Positions 10,926 to 20,859 of a DNA stretch of 64,000 nucleotides are shown one piece after another. Position numbers and translations under genes: made by a program. Under the pieces are notes generated by a model, which saw only the letters and a list, made by a program, of their open reading frames with translations, searched no databases and had not been told where the DNA came from. The stretch's first letter is position 1; every line of letters starts with the position of its first letter. The stretch is from Pomphorhynchus laevis (lineage: Eukaryota; Acanthocephala; Palaeacanthocephala; Echinorhynchida; Pomphorhynchidae): contig WNNJ02003677.1 in the NCBI GenBank assembly GCA_012934845.2, positions 62,001-126,000 of the forward strand, given 5' to 3'.

Positions 10926-11582
10926 TTATACTTTAGTACGAACTATTGAATAATTTTGACCTTCATTGTTATCCCAATATTCAGTGTTACTTTCGTCTGT
11001 ATAGCATATAGCCATACATATATCAACGTTATCATAATAATGCGGCGGAAATATGCTAAAATGCAGTAAATTGTCGTTATCTTCACCTAATGCATTTCTA
11101 CATTTTTCGTCAAAGTAACATCTCCAGCTATCAAGTGTATATCGAACTTTTACGTTCTCGTTTGGCGAATAAGGCTTATGTATCTTTACCGTACCTTTTA
11201 GTTCACCTGTACCTATACCGGAAATACTTTCCAGTGAAACTGTTCGTTCTGCTGATGAATTTGATTTTAACCTTGGTCCTTTTATGACATACCATTTAAA
11301 AAGCTCTTGATTTTCATTTACAGTTATCATTGGTTTTTCTAATGAGCATTGTTTTTTTATCATTTCACTGAGGGAGCTTGTTGAATTGCTGCGAGAAAAG
11401 ATGGTAACCAATTGAAGGCCAAGTGCATCTGCAAATTGAACTGATTTTTTTGTTGAAATACTGCGCTGTAATGGAGGAATGATGTCGTATGATTTACTTT
11501 CATTTAATTTATTCACGGTGACTGTGACTTGTTTCGATTGTTCGTTGCCTAATCCTTCGATAAAATAAGCACCTTGTTCCAT
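10926..11582 (-). CDS. Protein phosphatase 1 glycogen-targeting subunit
   Basis: A 218-residue intact single-exon frame. Residues 45-58 (KKSVQFADALGLQL) match the RVxF-type PP1-docking motif and the following segment of the PPP1R3 family (vertebrate members have KKRVxFAD). Residues about 128-213 are a CBM21 glycogen-binding domain: GTVKI, then a DSWR strand, and near the end WDNN (203-206) and GQNY (208-211), the hallmark glycogen-contact motifs. Such subunits bring PP1 to glycogen to activate glycogen synthase and restrain phosphorylase. It is shorter than vertebrate homologues (about 280-320), mainly in the N-terminus. The ATG at 11582-11580 is a true ATG. TTTCCTGCAG, about 50 bases upstream, could be a 5' UTR or trans-splice acceptor. 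The paralogue (R3B/C/D/E type) cannot be assigned. Confidence 0.88.
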   Translation of the reverse strand: MEQGAYFIEGLGNEQSKQVTVTVNKLNESKSYDIIPPLQRSISTKKSVQFADALGLQLVTIFSRSNSTSSLSEMIKKQCSLEKPMITVNENQELFKWYVIKGPRLKSNSSAERTVSLESISGIGTGELKGTVKIHKPYSPNENVKVRYTLDSWRCYFDEKCRNALGEDNDNLLHFSIFPPHYYDNVDICMAICYTDESNTEYWDNNEGQNYSIVRTKV

Positions 11583-12298
11583 TCAACAAAAATATCAGAT
11601 CACATAGAACAATATGATTAGCTGCAGGAAAGCTAAATGCTTCTTTCCTTTTACTTCTCTAATCTATGGGGCGCAAACAAGAAAAACGAATTCTTGTATA
11701 TTATCTCATTGTGATTTTGATATAAACTGATTTTTCCTCCTACACTGCAAGGAATGCTCAACATCTTCATCGTATATTTTGCCACGTGATGTCATCAACA
11801 TTATCTTTAATTTAGCTGTTATCTTCTCTATTAATAGATAACATAGGATAAAAGAACCAATTTCAAAGGCAAATATATATATTAATTTTAACAAAAGCAC
11901 ACCTGCATTTATTGAAATAGAAGTTTAGTCAAACTTATACTTTCGACATCAAGGCACATTTGTTAAAGCAATGAAAATAAATTCACAATATAGCTGTATT
12001 AATTTTATATTTCAAATGATAACATTAATAATTTATGTTTTTAATTATGTACAAAAGAAAATAAATTTAATAATCGATTATAAATTTAATAATATACAAT
12101 TAACGACCCAAAGTATAGAAGATGTTGGTATAATGCAGTTTAATAAAGTGATAATGACATTTTTGATAGTAACTAGAAAATGAACATTTTCTTTGCCGTC
12201 TATGCTGAGTATGAAACTAGACGATAGAAATTACATTCTACCGTGCACCCGTTGTGACGAACGTGTGGTGTATTAAGAAACACATATGTGTTGTCTTA
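11583..12298. other. Spacer with an unsupported hydrophobic ORF
   Basis: A minus-strand frame at 11706-11900 could encode a hydrophobic helix followed by a basic tail (64 codons), but there are no splice or family clues. Otherwise the stretch is A/T-rich. Confidence 0.3.
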
Positions 12299-12693
12299 TT
12301 AGGGTATTTCCATCCAGCAGCTTAAATTATAGAATATGTAAACAGGTGTTCGATAATGAGTTAAAAATACTTCATTTACATCCTGAGGTGTAAGGTACTC
12401 GTTGTTATGAAGTAAAAAATCCACTGAATTAATCAAATCATCAGCCAATGTTGGTTTTGATTGAGCTTTCTTCGTTTTAGTCGATCGTTTTCTTAGCAGA
12501 CAGAAAATTTAAATCTGATATTTGTTGCAAATTTCTAACTTCTCCGCTTTATTTGATGGCTGTTCACATTTGTCAATGTTGCATGAACAGTTTGATGGTT
12601 TGCTATCTTCTTCTATATTTGTTAAGTAACATAGCGTATCTAATGAGTTGCATATCAGCAGCGCCTGCTTCGGATATCTATATTTATTACCAT
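12299..12693 (-). pseudogene. Duplicated terminal exon with in-frame stop (copy 2)
   Basis: After an acceptor (TATATATTTAG, ending at 12694) one frame runs to the stop at 12299-12301, broken only by a TAA at 12509-12511. The first half is Cys/Ser/Lys-rich (CNSLDTLCYL, then NCSCNIDKCEQPSNK). The second half contains KPTLADDLINSVDFLLHNN, then TPQDVNEVFL, and ends YIFYNLSCWMEIP, identical to the window start. The in-frame stop suggests a pseudogene, though a very small unrecognised intron cannot be excluded. The ending vaguely recalls the C-terminal box of ubiquitin-specific proteases; that is a guess. The extent of shared sequence with copy 1 beyond 13 codons lies outside the window. Confidence 0.5.
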
Positions 12694-12759
12694 CTAAATA
12701 TATACGTGATTAAAACTTTTAAATTTAGCAATTGCGTACGGCTTTGTTCGTATGTTAAT

Positions 12760-14102
12760 CGAAATTTATAAATTTTAACTTTAGAAACACAAGTTTATGA
12801 AGTTAAAAGGAAATTTAATAAAACCATTAAATGTAAAAACAAATAATTAACTCAAATGTTAATGTTTGATGTAAAAGCAAATAGTTAACTCAAATTTACA
12901 ATGACCTCTTTAAATACAATAACCCCAATAAAATTAAATTGCATGCTTAATCTCGTACCCGTACAAAATGACATCGCACCCTTGCTGAGTGACCAAAATT
13001 CAATAACGCTTATAAAACTTCTACAAAAATATCTAAACTGAATATAAATACAATTGTCTTTGAGAATAGATCCATAGCAAAGATACTGACAACATTCTCC
13101 CCGTCGTATTTATTTATTTTTTTTTTAATTTTCTCCATCGTATGGTCCCAGGGTCCTTTAAGTAAACTGAGGGTTTCCAGTCGCGATTTGGATGCATTCT
13201 TTACGACAAGTTGTGACGATCATTCGACGTTGTGAAATCTTCAGTGAGTCCAGATTGTTTAGCATATCCACTATGCCGCATTTCGGTTGTGAACTCAGGT
13301 ATGTCCTGATTGTAATTGACAAATGTTTGGTCTGTATTTTCATTATTGGAGTTGTATATCTTAACGTCTGTATGTTCCGTTGCATGGAAATCGAAATGAT
13401 TGAGACACATGCAGTACCGCAATCTATCTGGGAGTCTGATTTGGATAAGATACAACAGAATAGTTAAGATTAGCTTGAACGAGTCTTGCAGGTAAAACTG
13501 AAAGACTTTGTTCTTTTGTCAATCGAAAATTTATAATTATACAACTTTAGACCTTATAACCTTATAACTTTTATGAACAATTTTGAATAGTTATTGCATT
13601 ATAAGCTAAATGCTATTATAGATAATACATTAAAACATATAATGTAGGATTAATGTGATCTAAATTAAAATTTACGATTATTGATTCCTTGCATTTTTTA
13701 CTTCATTTAATAATTCAATCATATTAATATCAATATTAATAATATTAATTAACATTAATATTAATTTTATATAAATAAAAATATTTGTTTATTAAAATTA
13801 TAATAATATTAATTAATAATTAATAGTCTGCCTTAAATTTGCAGATGATTTTCTGTTTGTCGTTGTTGTAAGCAAATCCTTTTACTATGATATACTCGTT
13901 GTATTATCTTTGCTTTTATTACGATGTTGAACGAGTCTTGCACGAGTCTAGCTAGACATAGGATTTAAATCATGTCGCCCAACTATAACGCTATGGGATT
14001 CAGGCATCCAATTTAGTGTGTTGGACTCGGTTAGCCCTCTCTTCTTTTGTGATTAAACATTCTATCACGTGGGATACATTCTTTTAGTACATAAAAACGT
14101 TC
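12760..14102. other. Spacer; possible exon near 13150-13460
   Basis: Between 13150 and 13460 the base composition rises to coding-like levels and three overlapping frames are open (two minus, one plus), which usually marks an exon or an old transposon. A minus-strand acceptor candidate, TATCCAAATCAG, lies near 13436. None of the three peptides is recognised. The rest is A/T-rich. Confidence 0.3.
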
Positions 14103-14540
14103 TTACACAGTTAAGTACATCAAAAAGCAATTCTCCAATTTTGTAAGTGGTATCTCTTTTGATCGGAGAGCGAGCAATATTTGAGTCCATAGACGACCGT
14201 CGTATATTTCGACTTGGCCTTTACGTTTAGCGTTAAACAGTGAAGAATGACTGATCGATATCATTTTTGATAGCAAATATTGTATCAAATACCGGTATCT
14301 GCATGAATAACAAATACCGTTATCCAAATGAATATATTCAGGCGTTTCAAATAAGAAAAATAGAGTATCATATTTATCCTGTTTTTGTAGATACGTAATG
14401 ACAAAAGTTTGTTTGCTGGAAGAATAGAGCTTCTGGTTGGATAGGTAGCATAGCCATTGATAAAGTTTTGGAGGAGTCACTTTCCTTACATAAGAATGGA
14501 GCCACTCAATCTCCCCTACCAATATCACCTTGTGGTGACT
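14103..14540 (-). CDS. Terminal exon of an unidentified protein
   Basis: An open stretch of about 145 codons on the minus strand ends at a TAA at 14103. The peptide has a varied, globular composition: WLHSYVRKVTPPKLYQWLCY, then FVITYLQKQDKYDTLFFLFE, CRYRYLIQYLLSKM, then SLFNAKRKGQVEIYDGRLW and ALRSKEIPLTKLE. The last third looks like a small winged-helix-like unit. No ATG supports the start, so upstream exons are expected; AG acceptors are available at 14530 (CCACAAG) and 14517 (TTGGTAG). I cannot name it. A plus-strand LINE remnant starts 15 bases beyond it, possibly within an intron of this gene. Confidence 0.5.
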   Translation of the reverse strand, partial: SHHKVILVGEIEWLHSYVRKVTPPKLYQWLCYLSNQKLYSSSKQTFVITYLQKQDKYDTLFFLFETPEYIHLDNGICYSCRYRYLIQYLLSKMISISHSSLFNAKRKGQVEIYDGRLWTQILLALRSKEIPLTKLENCFLMYLTV

Positions 14541-14553
14541 TTAGGAGTAGGGG

Positions 14554-15837
14554 TTGTTCTGTTACAAATATCCTGAATTCCTAAGGCTCACTTCCAGGTA
14601 CCTTCATAACCCGTTCGCCACTCTTCACCTGCGTCTGTCAGCTTTTGAAACACATACAGAGAAAAGTCGCCATCAATATGCTTTTACTCATCCCTCCGAT
14701 TTAGTTGGCGTAAATATCAGCCGTTGGGTATTTTTAGCTAAGAAAAAATCGATCTTATGTCTTAAAGATATGCGGCCCATTTGGATTCAAAACGCCCTCA
14801 TCTTCATATACGAAAAAGCGCTTGCTCGTCAAATTGGCGACCTTTTAAGTAGACGTGATTTAATCCCATCTAGTTTCATGGGTTTGTAAAAGGTCGTTCA
14901 GTCCATTTAACTATCGGAGTAGTGCACCAGTTTTGTCAAGAAAACAGTCATCAACATGCCGTAACTGTCTTTGACTTTTTCGCTGCATTCAATCCTATAT
15001 CCATTCATTTTGGTATTTTTTATCTCTGGTCCATTGGGTTGCCTGTGAGCATTGTTAATATTGGAAATATTGCTGTCCACTAAGCGATTTTTTACTACGA
15101 TGACTCTGATGTACGTCAGTTCTACCGTATTACAGGTGTTCTTCAAGGATCCCCACTCTCACCAATATTTTTTTCTTGCTGCCTCTATTGCTCTATTCAA
15201 ACCCTATAAACGTGATAAACGTCTAGTGTTATACACTGATGATATAACAGCCCTATTTTCAGGACAGAGTTGTAAAGATGTAATCTTGGGCATCAGCCGT
15301 TTCTTCGTAATATTAAAATACCAGTTACCTCCATCAAATATTCTTCTCAATTCATCCAAATCGCAGGTGGTCGTCTTCAATAACACCCTTGCCACCAAAA
15401 AAAAGCTAAAGATACTGGGAAGTTCTTCTCTTTCTTCCGTTATGAACAATCAACCCCTCCCAGCCTTTACACATCGAGTAAGATACCTGGAATTTACCAT
15501 TACGGTTAAATGAATTGCCGGATCAAACTTGACTAGGTTCAAAAGTGTGCTGAAAAGATCTAGATGGGCCCTGAAACGGGACCAACGTCTGTCGTTAAGA
15601 GAGCGCTAATATGCGCATTTGATGCACCTGAGCAATCTCGGAATTAGTCTTCTCGGAGGAAGTCCCCAGAGCAAAGCAAAGACTAAGATTTTTGAAGCTC
15701 CCACGTCGAGACTACCGACCCTAGTACGCCTCGATTGGATCCTCAGATGTGTGAAAAACCCTAATTGGTTCAGTCAGAGTGCGGCGCTATGGTGTATGCT
15801 GGTTGGGCCTAATTCCACTGAATTACTGACTAACTAG
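14554..15837 (+). pseudogene. R1/I-like LINE remnant (family E)
   Basis: Decayed relative of the minus-strand element at 33795-37205. Matching pieces in order: KALARQIGDLLSRRDLIPSS (about 14810-14870), the motif-B region in a shifted frame (about 15135), RLVLYTDDITALFSGQSCKD (about 15220-15280, YTDD in place of YADD), then NSSKSQVVVFNNTLATKKK and RVRYLEFTITVK. Several stops and frameshifts are present. A C-terminal piece resembling RLPTLVRLDWILR closes it at about 15700-15760. Confidence 0.75.
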
Positions 15838-16182
15838 AAGTGTGTATAAACCTCTCAAATTGTTTTGTATTCTGTATTCTTTTTTGATGTTTATAATTAG
15901 TTTTAGCTGCATGATGCTTTTGGTAAAATAATCCGTTATTATTTGTTTCATCCGCTTTTCGTCCTAGTTTGAACTGAAATAAGAAATTTGCACATTTGCC
16001 TTTTGTCATATTATTCCATGAGTTGTAGACATTATTTTTTAAATGATTATGATTAAAACGATTAGATAAAATGAATTTAATTTCTTACTTGACAATAAAA
16101 ACAATTTTTACGATGAATAAAAATCAAAAACATTTTAAATAATATTTTGAAGAAGTTTATCTTGTAGAAGAGTTGGTAGAGC
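15838..16182. other. AT-rich spacer, no gene seen
   Basis: It follows the LINE remnant and precedes the stop codon of the minus-strand exon. It probably contains the 3' untranslated region of that exon's gene. No repeat match within the window. Confidence 0.35.
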
Positions 16183-16563
16183 CTAAAGACGATCCCTACT
16201 ATTAGGTGGTGGAGGAAGTTCGTCCATATGTGCGGGGTCAGATACGAGTAATGATCGTTTTGACTGATCGGCGTTATTTAAACTGTTCTGGGATGATTTC
16301 ATTGTCTTATAATTCATCGACAATTTACATGGTTCAAGGCATATAACTGAATATGGCGTTTCTCCGTCATTCAAAGATTTGGATTGAAATTTGTCGTAAA
16401 CGAGTAACAGGCCTTTAACAGCATCTGAAGCGTCATTTGCGCATTTGGTATATCGCGTAATAGGTGCATCACAGCATCGGTATGTAGATTCTACTGACAC
16501 ATTCTTGTTGAGACTAGCGTCTGGCTCGAATAGGCGTTCCTCAGGTTCACATGTTTCGCATGT
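16183..16563 (-). CDS. Terminal exon of an unidentified protein
   Basis: Open for about 127 codons between a TAA at 16564-16566 and the stop at 16183-16185. The peptide begins acidic and Cys-containing, continues with CCDAPITRYTKCANDASDAV and GLLLVYDKFQ (probably helical), and ends in a polar tail with DELPPPPNSRDRL. No ATG lies near the start, so it is most likely a last exon. No database family comes to mind. It could belong to the same minus-strand gene as 14103-14540, with the 14.6-15.8 kb LINE in an intron, but each has its own stop, so they would be alternative ends or separate genes. Confidence 0.45.
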   Translation of the reverse strand, partial: TCETCEPEERLFEPDASLNKNVSVESTYRCCDAPITRYTKCANDASDAVKGLLLVYDKFQSKSLNDGETPYSVICLEPCKLSMNYKTMKSSQNSLNNADQSKRSLLVSDPAHMDELPPPPNSRDRL

Positions 16564-16739
16564 TTAGATAAAATGAAAATCATTATTTAGTAAATAACTA
16601 ATAGCTAATTAATAATTAATAATAACTAATAAATAACAGACGATGTACCGAAACAAGGAAATCGTTATTTAGAATGGTATATAAAGTAATAGCAATACAA
16701 CGAGAAGATATCGGTAAATAGATCATTTAAAATCAAAAT

Positions 16740-17225
16740 AAAAATCACAATATCAAATCAGATCAGATAACTAAGTCAACGTATTTTATACTATATATAA
16801 ATTAAAAATAGAGATTATTATAAATAAATAATTAAATAAGATATTGTACAATTTATATTTATAACGATAAAATTTATTACCAGAATTTAAAATAAAAGTC
16901 AATTTTTATGAACTGTCTTATAAATAACAATGATGCATATAATACGGATTAAATGTCATCAGGAGGAACTGCTATGTTATCAAATTTCAACCATATTCAT
17001 TTAACCAACATAGCAGTTAGGTCAAATCCACAATAATGACGTATTTCATCTGATTAAATTTGATTATCTCGTGTACCTTATTCTAATAAAAGAATATTGT
17101 TTATTATCAATCCATAAAACATTTTCGCTTGAGAGTTTAAATTTATTTTTAATAATATTTTGTTGATTGACATTTTGTAAATTTAATATTTTTACAATTT
17201 TTTGTTGATTTATATTTCATCATAA
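16740..17225 (-). repeat. Penelope-like tail with a strengthened stem
   Basis: It holds the tail (from GATCAGATAACTAAGTCAAC) and a degraded piece of RT 3' coding (17095-17220). In the pseudoknot region, ACTGCTATGTT (16968-16978) pairs perfectly over 11 bases with AACATAGCAGT (17007-17017). The second helix is lost (CAACCA opposite AGGTC). Confidence 0.65.
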
Positions 17226-17364
17226 GAAAAATAAAAAACATCAACATTGCTCGAAAATTAGCAGAAAATAATGTCGTATCAATAATACATAGTTTGTGTA
17301 TTTTTGACAGAAGTAATATTACCGAAAAACAGTCCATATGTCAATAATAACTTGTCAATAGAAA

Positions 17365-17460
17365 ACATTTGATCAGATCTAACTGAGTCTATGGATTTTA
17401 TACTAAAAATATTATAAAAATAAAGTATAAAAATATTATTTAGTATAAAAATATTATACT
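17365..17460 (-). repeat. Penelope-like tail end signature
   Basis: CAGATCTAACTGAGTCTATG, followed by the A/T run; a very short truncated copy. Confidence 0.45.
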
Positions 17461-17689
17461 ACATAAAGATAAATTATTATAAATAATAATTTATTGTATA
17501 ATAATTTGTTGTATATTTTATACAACTTATATAACAGTTTGGTAAAAATTGGTAAATCACAATATATAGCAGTAAAAATATTGTATAACAGAATTTTTCG
17601 AACTAGTGAATTTTTATCTTGTTTTGAATTTATTCCATGCATATAAAGTGTTGATAATGGACAGCAATAATTTAGCATCACGTGCTTTT

Positions 17690-17910
17690 CAAATTATAAA
17701 TTGGTCCTGTTTATAATCAAATTAATTATTGAAAAATTTACGATTTTTTAATAATTAAAATTTTCTTTAAATTTCAATTATGAAATTTTTTATGTTAATT
17801 TATAGAAACAAAGGAAAATCAAATCAAAGACCAAAAGAATTATTCAATATTCCCATGGCAACTGCCATCATAATCAGGAAAATTGAAAAAATTGGAAAAT
17901 ATTAAATAAA
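17690..17910. repeat. Inverted copy of the 8.4/19.5-kb repeat
   Basis: It contains, in reverse complement, the segment GGTCTTTGATTTTCCTTTGT of block A, plus block B pieces (TTTATAATCAAATTAATTAT) in direct orientation. This makes a rearranged copy. Confidence 0.5.
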
Positions 17911-17934
17911 AATGAAATCGTACACGGTTATTAA

Positions 17935-18420
17935 CTCAAAACCTGGTTTTTATACGTTACGTAAACCGCATAAAGTTACACAAACGGGAAGACATATGGT
18001 TGCCTCGTATGCTACATTTGCTTACAAGCTGTGCAAGTATGTGGCCTAGATGTTGCGGGATCACATTACTACAGACCATTTTCCTTTATTAAAGACGGTC
18101 CTCACTTTTCTCAGATTATTCGTGGTTATAATGCTGCTAACTAAAAAACTGTTTACAGGAGATATAACATTCTATACATAAAGAAGAATGGATGCAACCG
18201 TTACTGATGTGCACAAGTTGGTGCAATTTTGTCTTTAACGACTAAATGTGGAACCAAATCGATGGCCTTACTATTGGAAATCCTCTTGCATCGGTTTTGA
18301 CAGAACTATATATGATAAGATTTAAAAATGCCGTTTACATTCAAAATTTTGTGTTAAATAATATCCATAAAATTGTTAATTTTTATGGTTAATTTTATTA
18401 TCTAATTGATATAATTTTGT
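17935..18420 (+). pseudogene. Remnant of a second Penelope-like RT
   Basis: Frameshifted plus-strand pieces read LRKPHKVTQTGR (RT motif 2 region, about 17955-17990), SYATFAYKLCKYVA, DHITTDHFPLL, and DGLTIGNPLASVLTELYM (motif B, about 18250-18310), then NNIHKIVNFY. The LRKPHK motif and G-NPLA/SP motif B are characteristic of Penelope/Neptune-type elements. It differs clearly from the Naiad-like element at 55-61 kb, so at least two Penelope lineages were present. Confidence 0.55.
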
Positions 18421-18459
18421 GTGTAACTGTTTTAATTTTGTTTTTGTTCTAATAGTTGA

Positions 18460-19435
18460 TAATCTTATGATTGGCGATCTCTCTCCGTTTATCAAACCTT
18501 TCTCCTTTAACGTCATGCAATACGCCGATGACATCCTCATCTATGCTCATGCACCCGCACATCGCATACACGATATCGGTATTTCTGTTTCCAACTGTCT
18601 TTCTTCTATCTACGAACGTCTCTCCAATCTTTATCTCGTTCTAAACCCCGACAAGTCTAAAATAATGAGGATCCTCTCTCTAAACCAAACATACCTCCTC
18701 CCACTGTATATTTTGCCTCATCGATCATCACCATAGTACACAATCTCACTTTATTAGCTTTCCATTTCGATGATCACCTTTCCCTTAAACCCTTCGTCCA
18801 TGACAAGGTCCGCTCATCCAACTTAATTCTCCGTGACATCCGCCGTATCCGTCCCATTGTCGAGTTCCGATCTTGTATGTCTCTTCTTTTATCGCTTCTT
18901 TTCCCTAAAATCGATTACTGCCTTAGCCTTTTCGCCAATTCTCCAAAATTCATCATCCTACCCCTACAACGCATAATCAACTCCGCCGTTCGAGTGATCT
19001 TTCGTCTCCGTCGCTTCGACCACATCCACATATCTTGCCCAACTCTTCTGGCCCACCATTCACATCCGCATCAAACTCGGCCTTCTTATCGTAACTTTTC
19101 GTCTCATCGCTGTCGGCTCCCCGTCGTTCATCAACCTCATTTTCTTAGACGACACTCGCCCCACCTCGCTATCGCTACCTTCTCGTCATACCCTCTTATT
19201 CCACGTTCCCAATTATTCCAACAACTATGGTCTCCGATCCTTCCTCGTCGCAGCCTCACTCGTCTGGAATCAACTCCCTCTCGACGTCCGCCGCGCTTCC
19301 TCTTTCATCACATTGAAACACCTTCTCCCTTCACACCTTCTCGAGACATGATTTACATTTTTGTTTTGTTGTGGTCATGTAAGCGTGCGCTGGCACGCAT
19401 TTGCCACGTAAAAATAAATCTTTTTTGCTTTATTC
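18460..19435 (+). pseudogene. CR1/L2-like LINE remnant (relative of family A)
   Basis: It starts just before the catalytic motif (MQYADDILIYAHAPAHRIHD, about 18505-18565), continues with LNPDKSKIM, then the C-terminal segment in several frames (RIINSAVRVIFRLRRFDH, FLVAASLVWNQLPLDVRRA), and ends with the family's 3' hairpin at about 19380-19412 (GCGTGCGCTGGCACGC) and AAAATAAATC. Frames are broken. It is a subfamily distinct from the 23-kb copy. Confidence 0.8.
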
Positions 19436-19502
19436 CGTGATGTTTTTAGTATTTGATCGTTTTTTTTCGCTGTGTATTTTTTATTTAATCAATTTAGCGA
19501 GG

Positions 19503-20097
19503 CACATCATATAAATACATCTTTATGCTATTTTAATGTACAAAAATGTAACAATTTTCCTTTTTTCCCGTATAATGATGGCAGTTGCCATTGAAATATT
19601 AAATAATTCCTTTGGTCTTTGATTTTCCTTTGTTCCTATAAATTAACATATATTAAATTCAAGGATATTGATTACTAAAATATTTTCAATATAAATATTT
19701 TCAATAATAAAAAATAATCAACGTGGATATGGTGAATGAAGATAATTGTTATTCAGTTATAGGTGGGTATACATAATATCATGAATTTAGAATAATTCCC
19801 TAAATTTTTCATATATTTGATATCTTTAATTATATCAAAATACAATTTTTTATCTGACGAAATGTCGTAACAATCCATGTATAAAGAAAAAAGTTAAAAT
19901 AACTTTCATTTAGCTTATAATCGAGTCCAGTTTATAATCAAATTAATTATTGAAAAATTGATGGTTTTTTTAATTATAAAAATTTGAAATTTCAATTATA
20001 AAATTTTTCAATAATAAAAAATAATCAGCATGGCTATAGGGAATCAAATTAATGGTTATTCGGTTATATGTGGGTATACATAATATCTGGTCCAGAT
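19503..20097. repeat. Interspersed AT-rich repeat (blocks A then B)
   Basis: Block A (19503-19790) matches 8846-9140 and block B (19760-20095) matches 8440-8770, nearly identical throughout, in swapped order. Such identity over about 600 non-coding bases implies a recent copy event. Confidence 0.7.
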
Positions 20098-20104
20098 ATT
20101 AAAT

Positions 20105-20212
20105 TCTAACTGAGCGTGATAATTGGACATATGCTCTGAGTGCTGTTTCTGCTTCATACAGTATTCCTTGACTTTTCGAAAGCATTTGATAGGGTGCCAA
20201 ATATCTTCATAA
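20105..20212 (+). pseudogene. LINE family C fragment
   Basis: About 100 bases match 10170-10270, including VFLDFSKAFDRVPN (RT motif A). It is cut off by the LINE A tail on its right. Confidence 0.65.
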
Positions 20213-20580
20213 CAACAATAATAATAATTTATTTAAAGTGGCAAATGCGTGACAGCTGCACGCTTACCAGTCTACTAACTAAAAAGCACAGTAAAAGTCA
20301 TTTAGATAAATTTCTTAAATTGATTAAATGAGATCGGATTTGGCGTTTGATTCACATCATTGAGGTTGATTGGCGTATATGAATGGGCAGATGATTCCAC
20401 GAGAGAATCAGCCACCAGGAAGGAGTGGAAGCCAAAAGAGGTAGAGTAGTTTGGGACATGTAAAATAAGAGAATTACGAGAACGCAATGAACAGTAATCA
20501 GTACGAGAAATGTTGAGGAAAGGAAGGTTGATAAGTGAAGGAGTAGGAAAAGTTACAAGGCGGAAACAAAATTAACAAAA
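20213..20580 (-). mobile_element. LINE family A 3' end, 5'-truncated
   Basis: The minus-strand 3' tail (ATAATAATAA microsatellite, hairpin GCGTGCAGCTGTCACGC) is followed by C-terminal codons like RSRNSLILHVPNYSTSFGF and SFLVADSLV. It is diverged from the 23-kb copy at many positions. Confidence 0.75.
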
Positions 20581-20669
20581 TGTTAATTAGACTATGCCAA
20601 ATAAAGTTAAATAAAGTTAGACTATCTCACAAACTTATCAAAAAGTTTGTCAGATAATATAACATACAT

Positions 20670-20792
20670 TCCAGATTTTTCCTGTCAGTTCCAGATTTTT
20701 CCTGTCAGTTCCAGATTTTTCTTGTCAGTTTCAGATTTTTCCAGTCAGTTCCAGATTTTTATTGTCAGTTCCAGATTTTTCCTGTCAGTTCC
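20670..20792. repeat. 20-bp tandem repeat, six units
   Basis: Units of CCAGATTTTTCCTGTCAGTT with single substitutions, just inside the left inverted repeat. Confidence 0.85.
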
Positions 20793-20859
20793 GCTCGCTA
20801 CGCTCGCGGATTGTGCTTAATCTCTCGATAAAAGATCATGCCTTGAAAAGCTCGATCTT

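Noticed and set aside
13192-13467. Plus-strand 91-codon frame as a gene
   Set aside because: It overlaps two minus-strand frames of similar length. None has family support, so the strand cannot be chosen.
14103-14540. Assignment as a costars-domain protein
   Set aside because: The last third vaguely resembles the AKRxGxVxxxGxL motif, but the preceding helices do not fit, so no name was given.
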